Source: an uncultured Faecalibacterium sp.
GTDB taxonomy: Bacteria; Bacillota; Clostridia; Oscillospirales; Ruminococcaceae
Direction: 5' to 3'
DNA: 7,465 bases
NCBI GenBank assembly: GCA_902463905.1
Contig: CABQHF010000101.1
Coordinates: forward strand, 1 to 7,465
In this document: in pieces, positions 5,750 to 7,465 of the stretch
How positions within the stretch are numbered: the stretch's first letter is position 1
How the letters are laid out: every line of letters begins with the position of its first letter
The notes under the pieces: generated by a model
Told to the model about the DNA's origin: nothing
The model's database searches: none
The model's input: only the letters and a program-made list of their open reading frames with translations
Translations under genes and position numbers: made by a program

Positions 5750-6127
5750 TCAGACCGCACGGCCGGCATCGTTACCGCCGCGGATGGCCAGTGCGATGTT
5801 GAAGGGGTTGGCACAGTCGCCGATGGTGTACACTTCCTTGCAGTCGATGCCGTCCACCAGGCTGGTGTTGGGCAGCATGTCGGCACCGTTGACGATGGCA
5901 TCACACTTGATGTTCATCTCTACGCCGCTGTCCAGCGTGAGGGTGGCCACATTGCCGCTCACCGTCTTGATGGCGGACTGCGGATAGGACTTGACACCCT
6001 GTGCGTACAGGCCGGTGCCCATGCCGAACCGCACGGCGGCGGCCAGCACGATGAGGATATCGCTGACCATCAGCGCCTTGCCGATTTCCATGGAGGTGTA
6101 CTTGGCTATGACATCAGGCTGGGAGGG
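5750..6127 (-). pseudogene. Chimeric gene remnant: YitT internal fragment joined to an FAD/NAD(P) oxidoreductase C terminus
   Basis: Two unrelated pieces share one open frame. At 6005-6106 it encodes AKYTSMEIGKALMVSD through RFGMGTGLY, 34 residues of which 33 match residues 155-188 of the intact YitT protein of this window (Trp to Val is the only change). At 5750-6004 it switches abruptly to GVKSYPQSAIKTVSG and then VNGADMLPN and VYTIGDCANPFNIALAIRGG. This resembles the C-terminal end of a pyridine-nucleotide/FAD domain, as in NADH:flavin oxidoreductases of the old-yellow-enzyme/2,4-dienoyl-CoA-reductase type, with the GD flavin-binding motif. The nearest ATG (6091) has no ribosome binding site. 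Upstream the frame runs into the lysR stop at 6128-6130. Neither half could fold into its parent protein, so I call it a non-functional remnant. The family of the second half is less certain than the YitT origin of the first. Confidence 0.85.
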
Positions 6128-7009
6128 TCAGTCGTGTCCGTTGGTAGATACTGCAGCCATGATCTGGCGGATCAGCTCCCGCTGCACGGCGGAAGTGCGG
6201 CGACTGCGTTTGCCATAGATGAAAAACTCCCACCGGAGCTGCAGATTTTGTAAGGGACAAAAGCAGATGTCTGCAGGCAGCATGCTGGCTTTTCCGGCGT
6301 AAAAAGAAACAAAGCCCTGCCGTAGCAGATCCAAAACAAGTTCCCAGTCGGCATCGCCCAGCACGCTGTCGATGGTAAGTCCCATGGTCTGCAGCCGTTC
6401 CATCAGCTGCGCCTGAGAGCGGTTCTCGGTATTCAGGGTGATCAGCGGGACCTCCTTCAGATCGGCAAGGGTCAGGGAATGCTTTTGCGCCAACGGATTC
6501 TGCCGGGACAAAATGGCACCGATGTCGCTTTCGAAGTGAGCCAGCTGGACAAAGTCAATGCTGCTCAAAGGGGAAGTAGTGATGACAAGATCACAGTCGT
6601 AATTCCGATAGTTGCGGCTGCGCTCGTTGTCGGTATAACTGTGGAAATGCAGCTGCACCTCCGAGTGCTGCTGCTGGAATGCGGAAAAGAAATGAGGCGG
6701 CAGCTCCTGCAAAAAGCCCATAAAATATCCGATACGCAGCTGAGGCTGGGCGTGAAACTGCCGCAGCCGCAGCAGGATCTCGTCCCGCTCGTTCAGATGC
6801 GGACGTACCTGCTGCTCCAACAGACGGCCGGCCTCGGTCAGGGTAACGCCATCGGAGCTGCGCACAAACAGCTGAACGCCCAGCTCCTGTTCCAGATTGG
6901 CCAGCGATTTGCTGATGGCCTGCTGGCTGACAAAACAAGTTTCGGCGGCGCGGCGAAAGCTGTTCTGCTCACAGACGGCAAGAAAAAACTCAAGCTGCTT
7001 GTACTCCAT
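6128..7009 (-). CDS. LysR-family transcriptional regulator
   Basis: This 293-residue protein has the family's normal length and layout. The N-terminal winged helix-turn-helix is MEYKQLEFFLAVCEQNSF, then RRAAETCFVSQQAISKSLANLE (19-40), the LGVQLFVRSSDGVTLTEAGRLL wing (43-64) and a linker helix to about 80. The effector-binding domain starts at LRIGYFMGFL (about 88) and is complete. The inducer cannot be predicted. I choose the ATG at 7009 because it gives the canonical N terminus; the frame stays open for 37 more codons with no family similarity. AAGGAG lies 12 nt upstream, a long spacing. The divergent neighbour is an FMN-binding lipoprotein gene, the usual arrangement for a LysR target, and the shared gap carries dyads. 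The chimeric remnant follows in the same frame directly after the stop, with no terminator between. Confidence 0.95.
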   Translation of the reverse strand: MEYKQLEFFLAVCEQNSFRRAAETCFVSQQAISKSLANLEQELGVQLFVRSSDGVTLTEAGRLLEQQVRPHLNERDEILLRLRQFHAQPQLRIGYFMGFLQELPPHFFSAFQQQHSEVQLHFHSYTDNERSRNYRNYDCDLVITTSPLSSIDFVQLAHFESDIGAILSRQNPLAQKHSLTLADLKEVPLITLNTENRSQAQLMERLQTMGLTIDSVLGDADWELVLDLLRQGFVSFYAGKASMLPADICFCPLQNLQLRWEFFIYGKRSRRTSAVQRELIRQIMAAVSTNGHD

Positions 7010-7025
7010 AAAATGGTTACACTCC

Positions 7026-7044
7026 TTACAACTACAATTTGTAA
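7026..7044. promoter_or_regulatory. Candidate LysR-type operator
   Basis: TTACAA-CTACAAT-TTGTAA is a perfect 6-7-6 dyad. The 4-7-4 core (ACAA-N7-TTGT) has the spacing of LysR-type sites, but the classical T-N11-A bases are not matched. A further TTACA lies at 7017-7021. The dyad is centred about 75 nt upstream of the predicted start of the lipoprotein transcript and overlaps the lysR ribosome binding site (7022-7027 on the plus strand). It could therefore serve both activation and self-repression. Confidence 0.6.
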
Positions 7045-7053
7045 CGGGGTAAA

Positions 7054-7065
7054 AATCAATTGATT
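7054..7065. promoter_or_regulatory. 12-bp perfect palindrome next to the lipoprotein promoter
   Basis: AATCAATTGATT is a perfect palindrome ending 9 nt before the -35 element of the rightward promoter, centred near -50. It may be the promoter-proximal regulator site that works with the dyad at 7026-7044. It is AT-rich, so chance is possible. Confidence 0.4.
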
Positions 7066-7074
7066 GCCATAGTC

Positions 7075-7103
7075 TTGACAAATGGATAAACTGTTTATAG
7101 TAT
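7075..7103 (+). promoter_or_regulatory. Sigma-A-type promoter of the lipoprotein gene
   Basis: A consensus -35 TTGACA (7075-7080), 17 nt and a -10 TAGTAT (7098-7103) predict a start near 7110 and a leader of about 60 nt. The leader ends in a purine-rich ribosome binding site, AAAGGAAG. Confidence 0.88.
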
Positions 7104-7170
7104 AGTGCTTTTGTATACACGATGCAAGGGCAGACATCCTACGGAGAAAGAAGAAAGGAAGTACCCCACT

Positions 7171-7465
7171 ATGAAAAAAATTTCTCGTTCCGGCTTTATC
7201 AAGCTGGCCGCTGCCGCTGCCATGAGCGGTGTGACCGCCGGTGCACTGACAGCCTGCGGCAACGGTGCAGGCTCCTCTACTGCCTCTGGCGGCGCTGCAG
7301 TCTACACCCCCGGTACCTACACTGCCAAGGCTACCGGCATGGGCGAGGTGACCGTCAGCATGACTTTTACCGAGAATGCTATTACGGATGTAACGGTGGA
7401 TACCGTCAATGAGACCATCGACCTGGCCCGCAACTCGGCTGAGGATTTCCAGAAGGCTCTGATGG
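7171..7465 (+). CDS. Lipoprotein with FMN-binding domain, 3' end outside window
   Basis: The 98 visible residues start MKKISRSGFIKLAAAAAMSG. A lipobox, LTAC, places the lipidated cysteine at residue 29, followed by a Gly/Ser/Ala linker. From TPGTYTAKATGMGEVTVSMTF (about 47-67) onward the sequence matches the first strands of an FMN_bind domain, like that of the small protein at 5216-5605. It should be anchored outside the membrane. In gut Firmicutes this start is typical of FMN-binding flavoproteins that continue into an FAD-binding, fumarate/urocanate-reductase-like domain; that part, and the flavinylation motif, are beyond the window. The signal resembles a twin-arginine signal with the second arginine replaced (SRSGFIK). 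The ATG at 7171 follows AAAGGAAG by 9 nt. It is divergent from the LysR gene, which probably controls it. Confidence 0.88.
   Translation, partial: MKKISRSGFIKLAAAAAMSGVTAGALTACGNGAGSSTASGGAAVYTPGTYTAKATGMGEVTVSMTFTENAITDVTVDTVNETIDLARNSAEDFQKALM

Noticed and set aside
5630..6253. 207-codon plus-strand frame over the remnant and the end of lysR
   Set aside because: It starts inside a terminator stem, overlaps two better explained features and has shadow-like composition.
6479..7063. 194-codon plus-strand frame antisense to lysR
   Set aside because: It has no ribosome binding site and lies across the well supported LysR helix-turn-helix and effector domain on the other strand.
7122..7412. 96-codon plus-strand frame starting at 7122
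   Set aside because: It is out of frame with the lipoprotein gene at 7171, which has a signal peptide, lipobox, FMN-binding domain and ribosome binding site.

Overview
The window looks like chromosomal DNA of a moderately GC-rich, low-copy-repeat Firmicute. AcpS, a MazF/EndoA-type toxin, IreB, YitT, strong AGGAGG-type ribosome binding sites, TTGACA/TATAAT-like promoters and lipoprotein/FMN-binding redox proteins together suggest a gut Oscillospiraceae/Ruminococcaceae member. Faecalibacterium or a close relative is my best guess. This is inferred from protein style and context, not from a database search.

Left part (1-3300), housekeeping and envelope genes. A MazF-type mRNA interferase (3' end outside the window) lies downstream of acpS on the minus strand. 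Divergent from acpS is ireB, with its own clear promoter and terminator. Past a large composite inverted repeat, a minus-strand two-gene operon encodes a YitT-family membrane protein and a tRNA-dihydrouridine synthase, read from a textbook promoter at 3260-3288.

Middle (3300-5720). A GC-rich intergenic region with short inverted repeats leads to the promoter and hairpin-bearing leader of glnS, a full-length glutaminyl-tRNA synthetase. A small membrane-anchored FMN-binding protein with a predicted flavinylation motif follows 37 nt behind glnS. The unit ends in a strong terminator, which faces a second terminator for the opposite strand.

Right part (5750-7465), the accessory-looking region. 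A LysR-type regulator is divergent from the start of a lipoprotein with an FMN-binding domain, which runs off the end of the window. The 161-bp gap between them carries a 6-7-6 dyad over the lysR ribosome binding site, a 12-bp palindrome and a strong promoter for the lipoprotein gene. Directly behind lysR lies a chimeric gene remnant: 34 codons nearly identical in protein to an internal part of the YitT protein encoded about 3.4 kb away, joined in frame to the C-terminal end of an FAD/NAD(P)-dependent oxidoreductase. It has no ribosome binding site and appears to be recombination debris.

Possible system: two extracytoplasmic FMN-binding proteins, one apparently under LysR control, point to flavin-based electron transfer outside the membrane. 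The decisive part of the second protein is beyond the window. I see no CRISPR array, rRNA, tRNA gene, transposase or phage gene.
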